Shown piece after piece: positions 9,622-18,552 of a stretch of 49,604 nucleotides of DNA. Under the pieces are notes generated by a model. That model saw nothing but the letters and a program-made list of their open reading frames with translations, was not told the DNA's origin and did not search any database. This stretch comes from Eubacterium sp. UBA3782 (GTDB lineage: Bacteria > Bacillota > Clostridia > Lachnospirales > Lachnospiraceae), in contig DFFG01000047.1 of NCBI GenBank assembly GCA_002368795.1, positions 90,773 through 140,376 on the forward strand, given 5' to 3'. The position numbers and the translations under genes were made by a program. How positions within the stretch are numbered: the stretch's first letter is position 1; each line of letters begins with the position of its first letter.

Positions 9622-9690
9622 AAGGGGCCGCCGCTAGGTAAGCGACGGCCCTTTCCAAAGCATCCGCAAGAACGCGGGTGCTTTTCTTTT
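9622..9690 (+). terminator. Two consecutive terminator hairpins
   Basis: The first stem (9625-9635 with 9641-9651) is GC-rich with one mismatch and ends in CTTT. The second pairs AGCATCCGC (9659-9667) with GCGGGTGCT (9674-9682) and is followed by a T-rich tract. Both would end transcription of the gene stopping at 9574. A possible -10 box, TACAAT at 9833-9838, for the next gene lies further on, with no clear -35. Confidence 0.75.
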
Positions 9691-9928
9691 GGCGCAAAGG
9701 CTCATATTGAGAAAACTCTTTTGGATGACCGCAAGAAACAGAAAATTCTGCACATAAAGAAGGCTAAATCCCTTGCCGGCACTTGCAGAAAGACGGGCGA
9801 CAGTCGTATACTTTAAATATCATTATATGCGGTACAATACATTGGGAAACTATGGTTTGATCTGGAGTTTCTGGCTATTTTCAGATGCTTCGGATAAGCA
9901 GTAATTCAGGAAAAGGAGAAGTAAAGGT

Positions 9929-12900
9929 ATGCGCAGGCGGACAGACAGAAAGATAATGGCAATCCTGCTCAGTGCGGTAATGCTGACAGGCATGGTCCCG
10001 TCCATGGTTTTCGCGGAAGAGCAGATCGCTGAGCCGGAAGTGGTACAGGAAGCGGTCGATGAAGCGGCAGCAGAACAGCCTGAAGAGGCAGAAGATGCCG
10101 TCCAGCCGGTGATCATGGAGGAGGAGACTCCCACAGAAGCCGGGAATGAGACCACAGAGACAGCAGCAGGAACAGCTTCAGAGATCGATGAAGACAGGAT
10201 TTCCCCGGCGGAAGTGGAGAAAGCATCTGGCAGAGAAGCTGCAGCTGATGAGCAGGCAGTTTCCGGGGAGTATGCAGCGACTGTATCTGAGGAGGATACC
10301 GTACTTCCGGATGAGACTGTCTCTGTTGATAGTGCTGCAGATACGGAGAAGACAGTTGCGTCTATCAGCTATGAACCGGCAAAGACTTATGTAGCCTGGC
10401 TCGAGCTGGATTTTCAAAAGGATGAAGAAACCGGTGAATATCATTGTTATTCCTATAATGAATCCAAATACAACGGAGACCGGCTGACCGTCACCTATGA
10501 TGATGGCAGCGTCGTTAGCTACACATTTTCTGGTGCCGAATGGGCATTTATTGAGGATGGAGGCACGGGCACTCTGGATTACAGCGATGTCACCATCGAT
10601 ATGTCCTCTTATTACAGTCAGTGGAAACTGGGCGGATCTGAGAACTATTACGAGGTCTTCTATGGGGATGTTTCCTGCATGGTGGACATGGAGGTGAAGA
10701 GCACCCCGGCAGAATCCATTGAATATTATCCGGTAGCCCGCTATCATCTGGACAATGATTATGGGTATTATAACGGTCTTCCAGGGGATTATCTTGTTAT
10801 CAATTACAAGGAAGGCACAGAAGAGTATGCTTCCCACCCCTCAGAGCGGTTCTTCTATGAGGAGAACGAAGATGACTGGACACTGAACGGCTATGTCTCC
10901 GAGGTGGACGGAACGCTTATTCCGTCCTATAATCCGGATGATGTATTCTATAGGGTCGGAATTGATTATTCAGAAAACAGTGACGGACGTACATATACGA
11001 TATCCTGCATGGCCTGTACCTGTACTGTGTCAAATATCGACTATGTTGCTAAGAGTATCTTTTTTGATCAGAACAAGATCCTCCGGGTCGACCCCGAGGA
11101 TGGACAGACGGTGACAGATGAGGATGGAACCGAGTATATCGAATATAACTTGTATCCCTATTTTGCGGAGGGAGACACTCTTTCTGTGACCTACGCAAAC
11201 GATGCAGGTGACACAGATACGGTCGATTTCCAGTACCAGTTCGATGAATATGGATACGATTATGAATTCTGCCCGGATGCAGAGCATCCGCAGGTGAATT
11301 TGATCTGGACCGGTTATGTAAAAACCGGCATTGACCAGGCTGAGCAGCATCTTGTTCCGGGAACGACTTATCAGACGAAAGTCCTTCTGTGTGTGGACGG
11401 CAGTGAGGAGAGCACCTATCTTTCCACCGATGATGAGCCATTTGCTGTCCGGGTCCTGACTGGTGTCCCCACAGAGGCAGAGACCATCGGTACCGTCAGC
11501 GGATTTGAGATGACCGCCGAATATAGTTATTCTGTTGATTTCTCTTTTGATCAGTTTACATCTGAAGATGGCACTCCGGCAGTAGAATATTATCTTAAAG
11601 GTGTATCCGGCGGACAGACCGTTTATTACAAGAAGTTTTCCGCTTATGATGAAAATGTAAGCAATCGTCTCACTTGTGATGCACCTGTCAGGGAGTTTTT
11701 CCAAAATACTGCCGGTGAGTACAGCGTTGTCTGGACTGTAGAAGCAGTCAGTGCGAATGAGGAAATCATTGGACGCTCTGAACCGCTGACCTATACCTAC
11801 AAGATCAAAAATGTCCGCACAAGCGGAGAAGAACCCATCATTACAGAGACATTGTACATCAACAACGGAATGCAGTATATGAACTGGATCGGTGGACAGA
11901 CAGTATACAGCTTTTCCGATGATTTCTCTGCAAACAAGACATACAGCACATATTATGAGGCAGGAAAGGTAACAGCGGTAAACAGCAGCAACGAGGCTGT
12001 TCTGAAAGTCACTGACGAGGGCCACTGGTGGATGGTTACGGGAGTCAGTACTGGAACTGCCAAACTGACGGTAAAGTGGACGGATAATGAAGGAAACAAC
12101 AAGTCTCTTACAAAGACTGTTACAGTTGTCGATAAGAGACTGCAGGTCAACATTTCCGGAGAGAGCTGGATCAATTATGATGACACAGCTCCCGGCTCCA
12201 CATTCACTCGCGACCTGACTGTCTATCTGGAGAAATATAACGCATCCAGCGGTAAGTTTGTTTTCTCTAAGAATGTCACGGCCTCTGCAGTCTATACGAT
12301 TACAAAAGCAAGCCTGGAGCTTGCGAGCGGAACAGATGCCTCCGGGAAGATCCATGCTTCCATGAGCGGGAACCGGATGACCTGCGTGATCGACAAGGAT
12401 ATCCAGGAATCCGGTCAGCTGAATGTTACGGTACACATTGAAGCAGACGGGGCAGTTACGGATGTTGTACTTGGCAAAAACATTTTGGCAGCGACCCATC
12501 ATCTGATCCCGAATGAGGATTTCCTGTATCCGATCTCCGGTCAGACATCCAAACTGGATCTGACCATGAAGAAGTATACGGCAGATGGGGAGACGGTCGT
12601 ACCGATTGGAAAGCTGCGGGTCAATTATACCGAGACGGATTATAGTAATGATGGGAAGTCCATGGAGATCTTCGACAGTTCCGGCAATCCGGTTTCCAGT
12701 GAAGATTATGTCACAGAAGCTCAGCTTCCCCTTACTATCAAAGCATACACAGAAAATACGTCTCTGTATATACAGGCTTATGATACAGAAGGCAATTACC
12801 TGTCGTATCTGGACCTCAACGGCTATGATTATTTCTATCGTGTAAAGTGCAGCCTGTCCAGTACTTCTCTGGTCTATACCGGGAAGAATCTTACCCCGAA

Positions 12901-13606
12901 GGTGACCGTAAAATACGGAAGCAAAACGATCCCGGCGAGTGAGTACACAGTTACCTACGCAAATAACAAGAGCGTTGGTACCGCATCTGTCAAGATCGAG
13001 CACAACAATATCACCAAGCTCCTAAGCTTCAAGATCGTTCCCAAGGCTCCGGTGCTCTCCAAGGTGGCTCCTCAGTCCTCTGGCAAAGGCCTGACCGTGA
13101 CCTGGGGCAAGGTGACCGGTGCTTCCGGCTACTATGTCTACCAAAGGATCGGTTCCGGCTCTTACAAGAGAGCAAAGACCATCACCAGCGGTTCGACGGT
13201 TTCCTGGAATGATACGGCGGCAAAGACCAATGGTACAAAATACAGCTATTATGTCATCGCCTACCGGACAGTCAGCGGCGTAAAATATAACAGCGCCAAG
13301 TCTGCGGCAAAAACGTATTACTTTGTCACCAGGCCGGCCATCTCCAGCGCGGCGAACACCGCCAGCAAAAAGATGACCGTCAAGTGGGGCAAAAATACAA
13401 AAGCCACTGGTTATCAGGTCAAGTATGTCACCGGATCGACTTCAAAGACTGTGACCATCAGCAGCTACAAGACCGTCAGCAGGGTGATCAGCAGCCTGGT
13501 TAAGGGCAAGACCTATAAGGTCTATGTCCGGAGCATCAAGAAGGTCGGCAGTGTGAAGTATTACAGCGCCTGGAGCGCAGCAAAATCCGTGAAGATCACG
13601 AAATAA
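9929..13606 (+). CDS. Large secreted multi-domain Ig-like/Fn3 surface protein (tandem paralog)
   Basis: This 1,225-residue protein has the same architecture as its upstream neighbour: a signal peptide (MRRRTDRKIMAILLSAVMLT, cleavage near VFA at about 29), an acidic Glu/Ala/Thr-rich segment to about 145, several beta-sandwich modules (LTVTYDDGSVVSYTF, LSVTYANDAGDTDTV), a BIG2-like unit (VTAVNSSNEAVLKV), an MBG-like unit (VYTGKNLTPKVTVKYGSKTI) and two C-terminal Fn3 domains ending YYSAWSAAKSVKITK. AAAGGAG precedes the ATG. The final Fn3-coding DNA is nearly identical to that of the upstream paralog, so the pair is prone to recombination. No catalytic residues are apparent. Confidence 0.85.
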   Translation: MRRRTDRKIMAILLSAVMLTGMVPSMVFAEEQIAEPEVVQEAVDEAAAEQPEEAEDAVQPVIMEEETPTEAGNETTETAAGTASEIDEDRISPAEVEKASGREAAADEQAVSGEYAATVSEEDTVLPDETVSVDSAADTEKTVASISYEPAKTYVAWLELDFQKDEETGEYHCYSYNESKYNGDRLTVTYDDGSVVSYTFSGAEWAFIEDGGTGTLDYSDVTIDMSSYYSQWKLGGSENYYEVFYGDVSCMVDMEVKSTPAESIEYYPVARYHLDNDYGYYNGLPGDYLVINYKEGTEEYASHPSERFFYEENEDDWTLNGYVSEVDGTLIPSYNPDDVFYRVGIDYSENSDGRTYTISCMACTCTVSNIDYVAKSIFFDQNKILRVDPEDGQTVTDEDGTEYIEYNLYPYFAEGDTLSVTYANDAGDTDTVDFQYQFDEYGYDYEFCPDAEHPQVNLIWTGYVKTGIDQAEQHLVPGTTYQTKVLLCVDGSEESTYLSTDDEPFAVRVLTGVPTEAETIGTVSGFEMTAEYSYSVDFSFDQFTSEDGTPAVEYYLKGVSGGQTVYYKKFSAYDENVSNRLTCDAPVREFFQNTAGEYSVVWTVEAVSANEEIIGRSEPLTYTYKIKNVRTSGEEPIITETLYINNGMQYMNWIGGQTVYSFSDDFSANKTYSTYYEAGKVTAVNSSNEAVLKVTDEGHWWMVTGVSTGTAKLTVKWTDNEGNNKSLTKTVTVVDKRLQVNISGESWINYDDTAPGSTFTRDLTVYLEKYNASSGKFVFSKNVTASAVYTITKASLELASGTDASGKIHASMSGNRMTCVIDKDIQESGQLNVTVHIEADGAVTDVVLGKNILAATHHLIPNEDFLYPISGQTSKLDLTMKKYTADGETVVPIGKLRVNYTETDYSNDGKSMEIFDSSGNPVSSEDYVTEAQLPLTIKAYTENTSLYIQAYDTEGNYLSYLDLNGYDYFYRVKCSLSSTSLVYTGKNLTPKVTVKYGSKTIPASEYTVTYANNKSVGTASVKIEHNNITKLLSFKIVPKAPVLSKVAPQSSGKGLTVTWGKVTGASGYYVYQRIGSGSYKRAKTITSGSTVSWNDTAAKTNGTKYSYYVIAYRTVSGVKYNSAKSAAKTYYFVTRPAISSAANTASKKMTVKWGKNTKATGYQVKYVTGSTSKTVTISSYKTVSRVISSLVKGKTYKVYVRSIKKVGSVKYYSAWSAAKSVKITK

Positions 13607-13626
13607 GCAGCAGGTTGGTTATACTG

Positions 13627-13662
13627 GTCCTGCAGAAAACAACGCAAAGTGTTCTGCAGGAC
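13627..13662 (+). terminator. Hairpin after the 9929-13606 gene
   Basis: GTCCTGCAGAA (13627-13637) pairs perfectly over 11 bp with TTCTGCAGGAC (13652-13662), with a 14-nt loop. There is no T-run afterwards, so it may be a weak terminator or an mRNA 3'-end structure. Confidence 0.5.
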
Positions 13663-13723
13663 TGATCACAGGAATGCAGACAGTCTGACAGCAATATGAG
13701 ATGAATGCTTCCAGGAAAGAGTA

Positions 13724-13749
13724 CTGCCGCCGGGGAAACCCGGCGGCAG
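13724..13749 (+). promoter_or_regulatory. 11-bp GC hairpin with GAAA tetraloop in the LCP gene leader
   Basis: CTGCCGCCGGG (13724-13734) pairs perfectly with CCCGGCGGCAG (13739-13749) across a GAAA loop of the GNRA class. The right arm plus following bases (CGGCGGCAGCTG) recurs at 13767-13778. There is no T-tract. It lies 210 bp before the LCP gene. In 13607-13959 no other gene is supported. Confidence 0.5.
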
Positions 13750-13959
13750 CTGCGTTTACAGATAATCGGCGGCAGCTGTGTGGAGCCGTATGTCTTTCAA
13801 CAAGATCTATAGGATCTATAGGAGCACTGGAAAATAAAGGAAGATTCCGGTACGCTGCAAGGCTGGTGCGGAATCAAAGGGAGCCAGGAGGAAATTCATC
13901 ATGCCGCGAAAATATTCCTGTGGAAGTTGGCCGATTTACTGTTATAATAAAGCGGTAAA

Positions 13960-15759
13960 ATGGGGAAAAGGCGGTCTGTCCGTCATCTGCGGATAGGCCG
14001 GTCAGTGTATAGAATGAGTAAGCTTAAACGTTTTGCATCAAAAAACAGAATATGGATCTTTGGCATTCTTTATCTGGCCCAGCTTTGTACCGGCATCTGG
14101 CTTGTGCTGAAGGTGCGGCGGCTGGATCTTCTGCCGGCCACCTACCTGTCCGGCCTGACGGCAGGATTGCTGATTCTGGCATTCCTTTCCGGGATTTTCC
14201 TGTTTGCGGACCTGCAGATCCGGAGCCGCAAGGCAAAGCATGGCCTTCTGCTGGCGGGCGTGATCGGAAGTCTGTGTGTGACGGCTTTATCGGGTGCCGG
14301 CGCGGTGATCGTCGGTCAGGTGCAGGATGTTTTCGACGACATCGTCATGGAAGAGGAGCCGGAATATGCTGCAGTGGCCGGGGTTTATGTAAGGGCTGAG
14401 GACCCTGCACAGGAGCTTAAGGATGCGGCCGGGTACCGGATCGGCATCATGGAGCAGCTGGATGCGGCTGTTACAGATTGTGCACTGCGGCAGGCGGAGG
14501 AGACGCTGGGAAGCATAGAGACGATCGCTTATCCCTCCACACCGGAGCTCTTTGCTGCCCTTTATGGCGGCGATATCGATGCGGTACTGGTTAATGATGC
14601 ATATCTCTCAATCATGGATGATGATGACGAGCTGAAGGATTATGATTCCAGGACAAGGTGCATCGCAGAGATCACTATAAGGGATGCAGACCTGGCTGCG
14701 GCAGGAAACCAGGAGCCTGTGACGGCAGAAGTAACTGCCGCAGAGGAGCAGCCTGAGGAGGAGATCAGCCTTCCGCGTCCGTTTGTGGTCTATATCAGCG
14801 GATCCGACTCCCGCAAAAAGGAGATCATCACCGCCAGCAGAAATGATGTCAATATTCTTATGGTCATCAATCCGGAATCTCACCAGATCCTGCTGGTCAA
14901 TACGCCGAGGGACTATTATGTAGAGAATCCGCTGGGCAACGGCGCACTGGACAAGCTGACCCACTGCGGGCTTGGCGGCGTTCAGAATTCGATGGGAGCT
15001 CTGGAACGGCTTTATCAGCAGAAGGTGGATTACTTTATCCGCATAAACTTTACGGGATTTGAAACGCTGGTGGATGCGATCGGCGGCATTACTGTTGAAT
15101 CTTCCATGGAATTTGACGCCTGGACAAATAAAAATGTACATATCTTGGAAGGCGAAAACAAGCTGAATGGAAAACAGGCGCTGGCCTTTGCCAGGGAGCG
15201 CTATGCCTTTGCCAGAGGTGATAACGAACGGGGCCAGAACCAGATGAAGGTGATCACCGCTATCGTGGACAAGGTCACCCACAGCGGTGTTTCGCTGCTG
15301 GCTAATTACAGCGGGATACTGGACAGCCTGCGGGGCATGTTTACGACAAGTATTCCGGCTTCCGCCATCTCAGCCCTGATGAAATATCAGCTGGAGGAGA
15401 TGCCCTCATGGAGCATGCGGTCCTTTGCGGTGATCGGCACCGGCGCTACAAATACGACCTATTCTGCGCCGGGAAGCTACGTATACGTCATGAACAGGAA
15501 TGAGATCTATACGACCTACGCATCCGAGCTGATCAGCCGGGTACTGGAGGGAGACAGACTGACAGAGGCAGATCTGGAGATCGATGAGGAAGTGACGGCG
15601 AGGATACAGGCGGAGCTGGATGCAAAGAAAGCAGAGGCAGGAGAAACAGCCGGAGTTTCCGGCGGGCAGACGTACCCCACCTATGCGTCCAAAGCAAGAC
15701 CGGCCAGCAGGAAAACGGGAAGAGGAGTGCGTCCGTCCAAAGGGATGGCGGCTCAGTAA
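13960..15759 (+). CDS. LytR-CpsA-Psr (LCP) family cell-wall glycopolymer ligase
   Basis: This protein of up to 599 residues is membrane-bound. Three hydrophobic segments fall at about 34-52, 64-86 and 94-113, followed by an extracellular part. A segment at about 145-240 (GYRIGIMEQLDAAVTD, FAALYGGDIDAVLVNDAYL) resembles a periplasmic-binding lobe, as in many clostridial LCP proteins. The LCP domain (about 300-460) shows NDVNILMVI, LLVNTPRDYYVENP, DKLTHCGLGG, IDAIGGITVESS-like strands, and ALAFARERYAFARGDNERGQNQ with the conserved Arg residues. The family transfers undecaprenyl-linked glycopolymers to peptidoglycan. The ribosome binding site at 13960 is weak; the ATG at 14014 is an alternative start. 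The transglutaminase-like gene follows after 94 bp, and polysaccharide genes lie further downstream. Confidence 0.85.
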   Translation: MGKRRSVRHLRIGRSVYRMSKLKRFASKNRIWIFGILYLAQLCTGIWLVLKVRRLDLLPATYLSGLTAGLLILAFLSGIFLFADLQIRSRKAKHGLLLAGVIGSLCVTALSGAGAVIVGQVQDVFDDIVMEEEPEYAAVAGVYVRAEDPAQELKDAAGYRIGIMEQLDAAVTDCALRQAEETLGSIETIAYPSTPELFAALYGGDIDAVLVNDAYLSIMDDDDELKDYDSRTRCIAEITIRDADLAAAGNQEPVTAEVTAAEEQPEEEISLPRPFVVYISGSDSRKKEIITASRNDVNILMVINPESHQILLVNTPRDYYVENPLGNGALDKLTHCGLGGVQNSMGALERLYQQKVDYFIRINFTGFETLVDAIGGITVESSMEFDAWTNKNVHILEGENKLNGKQALAFARERYAFARGDNERGQNQMKVITAIVDKVTHSGVSLLANYSGILDSLRGMFTTSIPASAISALMKYQLEEMPSWSMRSFAVIGTGATNTTYSAPGSYVYVMNRNEIYTTYASELISRVLEGDRLTEADLEIDEEVTARIQAELDAKKAEAGETAGVSGGQTYPTYASKARPASRKTGRGVRPSKGMAAQ

Positions 15760-15853
15760 GAGTTATCAGAGGGCTACGCGTTTGCAGCCTGCATGGTTCG
15801 TTCATGTCGAAAACGGCGAATGACCGGCAGACAGCCGGGAGAGGAAAAACCGG

Positions 15854-18373
15854 ATGAAATACAGATCGTCAAAGAAGTGGATCAGTCTTCTGCTATGTGC
15901 ACTGGTGGCAGGTGGAAGCATTTGGCCTGCGGCCCAGACAGCAGCCGCCAGTGAGATCGTGGGACAGACAGATGAAACTGCCGCAGCGGACGGTCTGGAT
16001 CACGACAACCTGGAAGACGACCTGACAGCAGAGAGTCAAGCGGATGTTTATGTGGAGCTGGAGCCGGAGAGTTTTATACCGGAGACAGCTCAAACGGAAG
16101 ATCCGGATGAACTGCTGTCTGCCTACCTGGATCAGGAGTTATATGGGCCGGCGCCGTCCATGAACCTTTTGATGGCAGCACCGAAGACAGCCGGTGCCTA
16201 TCTTTCCGGAAATGACCGGACGGTCTACCAGATCCTGCGGGAGCATATCGAGAAAATTGCTGCAGGGGAGGAGACGGTCAGTCAGATCGAGATCTCCATG
16301 GCGGAGATGGGGTTTGAAAACGAATGCTGGACCGCAGAAGATCTTGGAGGGATCCCTGTATTTAACGGAAACGAGGTCAATCCGGATGCCAAAGCAAAGA
16401 TGGCTGAACTGGTTGGCTTCAGTCTGGATCGTGTGATCAATGCGCTGCTGGCGGATTGTCCCTATGAGCTTTACTGGTATGACAAGACGGCCAGCTCTGG
16501 AAAGTCAGGCCTTGGCATGCGCTTTGCCGGAGATTCTGTATTGGGCGAGCGCATCTATGTCACTACGCCGTACATCATTACCCTTCCGGTGGCAGCAGAG
16601 TATGCAGCCGACACCTACCAGGCAGATCCGGCAAAAACGGGAGCCGTGCAGACGGCAGTCACCAACATACATGATATCGTTGCCCGCTACGAAGGGGCAG
16701 CGGACCGACAGAAACTGGATGCCTACCGTGCAGAGATCTGCAGCCGCACGTCCTACAATTCCGATGCGGCAGCCTCAAGCGATATAGCATATGGAAATCC
16801 CTGGCAGCTGATATGGATCTTCGATGATGATCCGAATACCACCGTAGTATGTGAGGGGTATGCCAAGGCCTTTATGCATCTCTGCGATCTTTCCGTTTTT
16901 GCGTCGGATCAGATCCGCTGTATAACCGTAACCGGTACGATGAACGGAGGAACAGGAGCAGGAGCCCACATGTGGAATATGGTCCGCATGGAGGATGGGA
17001 AGAATTATCTGGTTGACGTGACCAACTGCGATGCAGGCACGATCGGTGCAGATGACAAGCTGTTTCTGGTCGGAACAGATGCACAGAATCAGTATGGGTA
17101 TCTGATCCAGGCAGGCACAAGAAGTATTGCGTATAATTACGATTCTGATACACTGTCGGCTTACACTGCAGATGACCTGATGATCGCAGAAGCAAACTAC
17201 GGCACGATCATTGAGCCGGAGGTGACACCGACTCCGGAACCGACGCCGGAGGTAACACCGACTCCGGAACCGACGCCAGAGATAACACCGACCCCGGAAC
17301 CAACTCCGGAGGTGACACCGACCCCGGAACCGACTCCAGAGGTAACACCAACCCCGGAACCGACTCCAGAGGTAACACCGACCCCGGAACCGACGCCGGA
17401 GGTAACACCAACCCCGGAACCGACTCCAGAGGTAACACCAACCCCGGAACCGACGCCGGAGGTGACACCAACCCCGGAACCGACGCCGGAGGTGACACCG
17501 ACCCCGGAACCAACACCGGAGGTGACACCGACACCAGAGCCAACCCCGGAACCTGCAAGGATTACCTCTATGACGATTACCTCTTCTGGTATCAAGACCG
17601 TCTGGTCTGCTTCAGAAGGTGCGGTGTCGTATGTTCTGTACCGCAAGGCAGGCAGCGGAGCATGGAAAGCGCTGATCAAGACAGAAAAGCGTACCTATAC
17701 AGATACCAGCGTAAAGACTGGTACGACCTACCGGTATGCGGTCAGCAGTGTTGGAGAGGGTGGCAGTGAAAGCCCATACGCCATATCGTCCATGAGCAGA
17801 CGTTTTCTGGCACCGGTAAAGCCCAAACTCGCAAATACGACATCGGGCATAAAATTGTCATGGACAAAGGCGGCCGGAGCCACGAGCTACCAGATCTTCA
17901 GGCGGACTGAAAAAGGAAGCTATTCATCCACACCGCTGAAGAAGACCACAGCCCTTTCATGGACCGATACTGCGGTAAAGGCAAAGGATGGAAGCTCTTA
18001 CATCTATGCGGTAGTGGCCTGCTACGGATCCGGAAATGCAGCAAGTAAAAGTGTCAAGTCCGACAGGCGGATCGTGCGTCTGGTGACGCCGGCATTGTCC
18101 AGCGCAAAAAGCACCGCTGCCGGCAAGATAACTGTCAGTTGGACAAGGAGTTCTAAGGCCACTGGTTATCAGATCCAGTATTCCACCGACAGCAGTTTTG
18201 CATCCGGTAACAAGACGGTGACTGTTACAAAGAACACAATCACATCCAAAGTCCTCAGCAGCCTGAAGAAAGGCAGGACTTACTATGTGCGCATCCGGAA
18301 ATACAAGACGGTCAGCGGAGTAAATTATTATTCGGCCTGGAGCGCAAAGAGGAAGACGGTCGTGAAGAAATAG
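15854..18373 (+). CDS. Secreted transglutaminase-like protein with Pro-rich linker and Fn3 domains
   Basis: This 839-residue protein has a signal peptide (MKYRSSKKWISLLLCALVAG, cleavage near AAA at about 33). A transglutaminase-like/papain-fold domain carries a plausible triad: Cys333 in VVCEGYAKAF, His372 in AHMWNMV and Asp388 in YLVDVTNCD. Such domains in bacteria act as cysteine peptidases or cross-linkers; which one applies here cannot be told. Residues of about 457-566 form an (E-V-T-P-T-P-E-P-T-P)n linker, then come three Fn3 domains ending NYYSAWSAKRKTVVKK. GAGAGGAAAAACC precedes the ATG. The Pro-rich spacer suggests that the catalytic head is held away from a wall- or matrix-bound Fn3 tail, which is inference. 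Confidence 0.85.
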   Translation: MKYRSSKKWISLLLCALVAGGSIWPAAQTAAASEIVGQTDETAAADGLDHDNLEDDLTAESQADVYVELEPESFIPETAQTEDPDELLSAYLDQELYGPAPSMNLLMAAPKTAGAYLSGNDRTVYQILREHIEKIAAGEETVSQIEISMAEMGFENECWTAEDLGGIPVFNGNEVNPDAKAKMAELVGFSLDRVINALLADCPYELYWYDKTASSGKSGLGMRFAGDSVLGERIYVTTPYIITLPVAAEYAADTYQADPAKTGAVQTAVTNIHDIVARYEGAADRQKLDAYRAEICSRTSYNSDAAASSDIAYGNPWQLIWIFDDDPNTTVVCEGYAKAFMHLCDLSVFASDQIRCITVTGTMNGGTGAGAHMWNMVRMEDGKNYLVDVTNCDAGTIGADDKLFLVGTDAQNQYGYLIQAGTRSIAYNYDSDTLSAYTADDLMIAEANYGTIIEPEVTPTPEPTPEVTPTPEPTPEITPTPEPTPEVTPTPEPTPEVTPTPEPTPEVTPTPEPTPEVTPTPEPTPEVTPTPEPTPEVTPTPEPTPEVTPTPEPTPEVTPTPEPTPEPARITSMTITSSGIKTVWSASEGAVSYVLYRKAGSGAWKALIKTEKRTYTDTSVKTGTTYRYAVSSVGEGGSESPYAISSMSRRFLAPVKPKLANTTSGIKLSWTKAAGATSYQIFRRTEKGSYSSTPLKKTTALSWTDTAVKAKDGSSYIYAVVACYGSGNAASKSVKSDRRIVRLVTPALSSAKSTAAGKITVSWTRSSKATGYQIQYSTDSSFASGNKTVTVTKNTITSKVLSSLKKGRTYYVRIRKYKTVSGVNYYSAWSAKRKTVVKK
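17221..17550 (+). repeat. Eleven tandem 30-bp units encoding TPEPTPEV-type linker
   Basis: A 30-bp unit (GGTGACACCGACTCCGGAAC and variants) repeats about 11 times, keeping the reading frame, with third-base variation between copies. Each unit encodes ten residues. The array is a candidate variable-number repeat: length change in steps of 30 bp would lengthen or shorten the linker without a frameshift. Confidence 0.95.
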
Positions 18374-18396
18374 CAAAGGTTATCATAGAAAAAAAG

Positions 18397-18457
18397 ACAG
18401 CCATTCTGCGGGAGATCATAACAGGTTGTTACAGATCTCTGCAGGATGGCTGTTTTG
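18397..18457 (+). terminator. Long-stem terminator after transglutaminase-like gene
   Basis: ACAGCCATTCTGC (from 18397) pairs with GCAGGATGGCTGT (ending about 18453), with the stem extending inward through GGAGATC/GATCTCT. TTTTG follows. It ends the plus-strand unit before the convergent ATPase gene. Confidence 0.75.
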
Positions 18458-18491
18458 CGTATGAGGTGCCTACGCACCGTGCGCGTCGCGG

Positions 18492-18513
18492 CAAGAACGC
18501 CGAGGCGTTCTTG
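18492..18513. other. 9-bp hairpin between convergent genes
   Basis: CAAGAACGC (18492-18500) pairs perfectly with GCGTTCTTG (18505-18513) across a CGAG loop. No T-run is seen on either strand. It lies 40 bp beyond the end of the minus-strand ATPase gene and may help to terminate it. Confidence 0.5.
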
Positions 18514-18552
18514 AATGTCTAACTGTCAGGAACTTCGCCGGGGAAGCTGTAT

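Noticed and set aside
11030..13003. 657-codon minus-strand open frame opposite the 9929-13606 gene
   Set aside because: Its composition is Ile/Arg/Cys-rich without domains, and the plus strand encodes a clear paralog of the neighbouring protein.
13701..13958. Open frame of 85 codons before the LCP gene
   Set aside because: Its DNA contains the GNRA hairpin, its composition is unlike neighbouring proteins, and it has no clear ribosome binding site.
17221..17550. CRISPR-like array
   Set aside because: The 30-bp repeats are contiguous without spacers and encode an in-frame peptide repeat.
17197..17679. Minus-strand frame rich in Gly-Ser-Gly-Val repeats
   Set aside because: It is the complement of the coding Thr-Pro-Glu-Pro repeat in the transglutaminase-like gene; repeats stay open on both strands.
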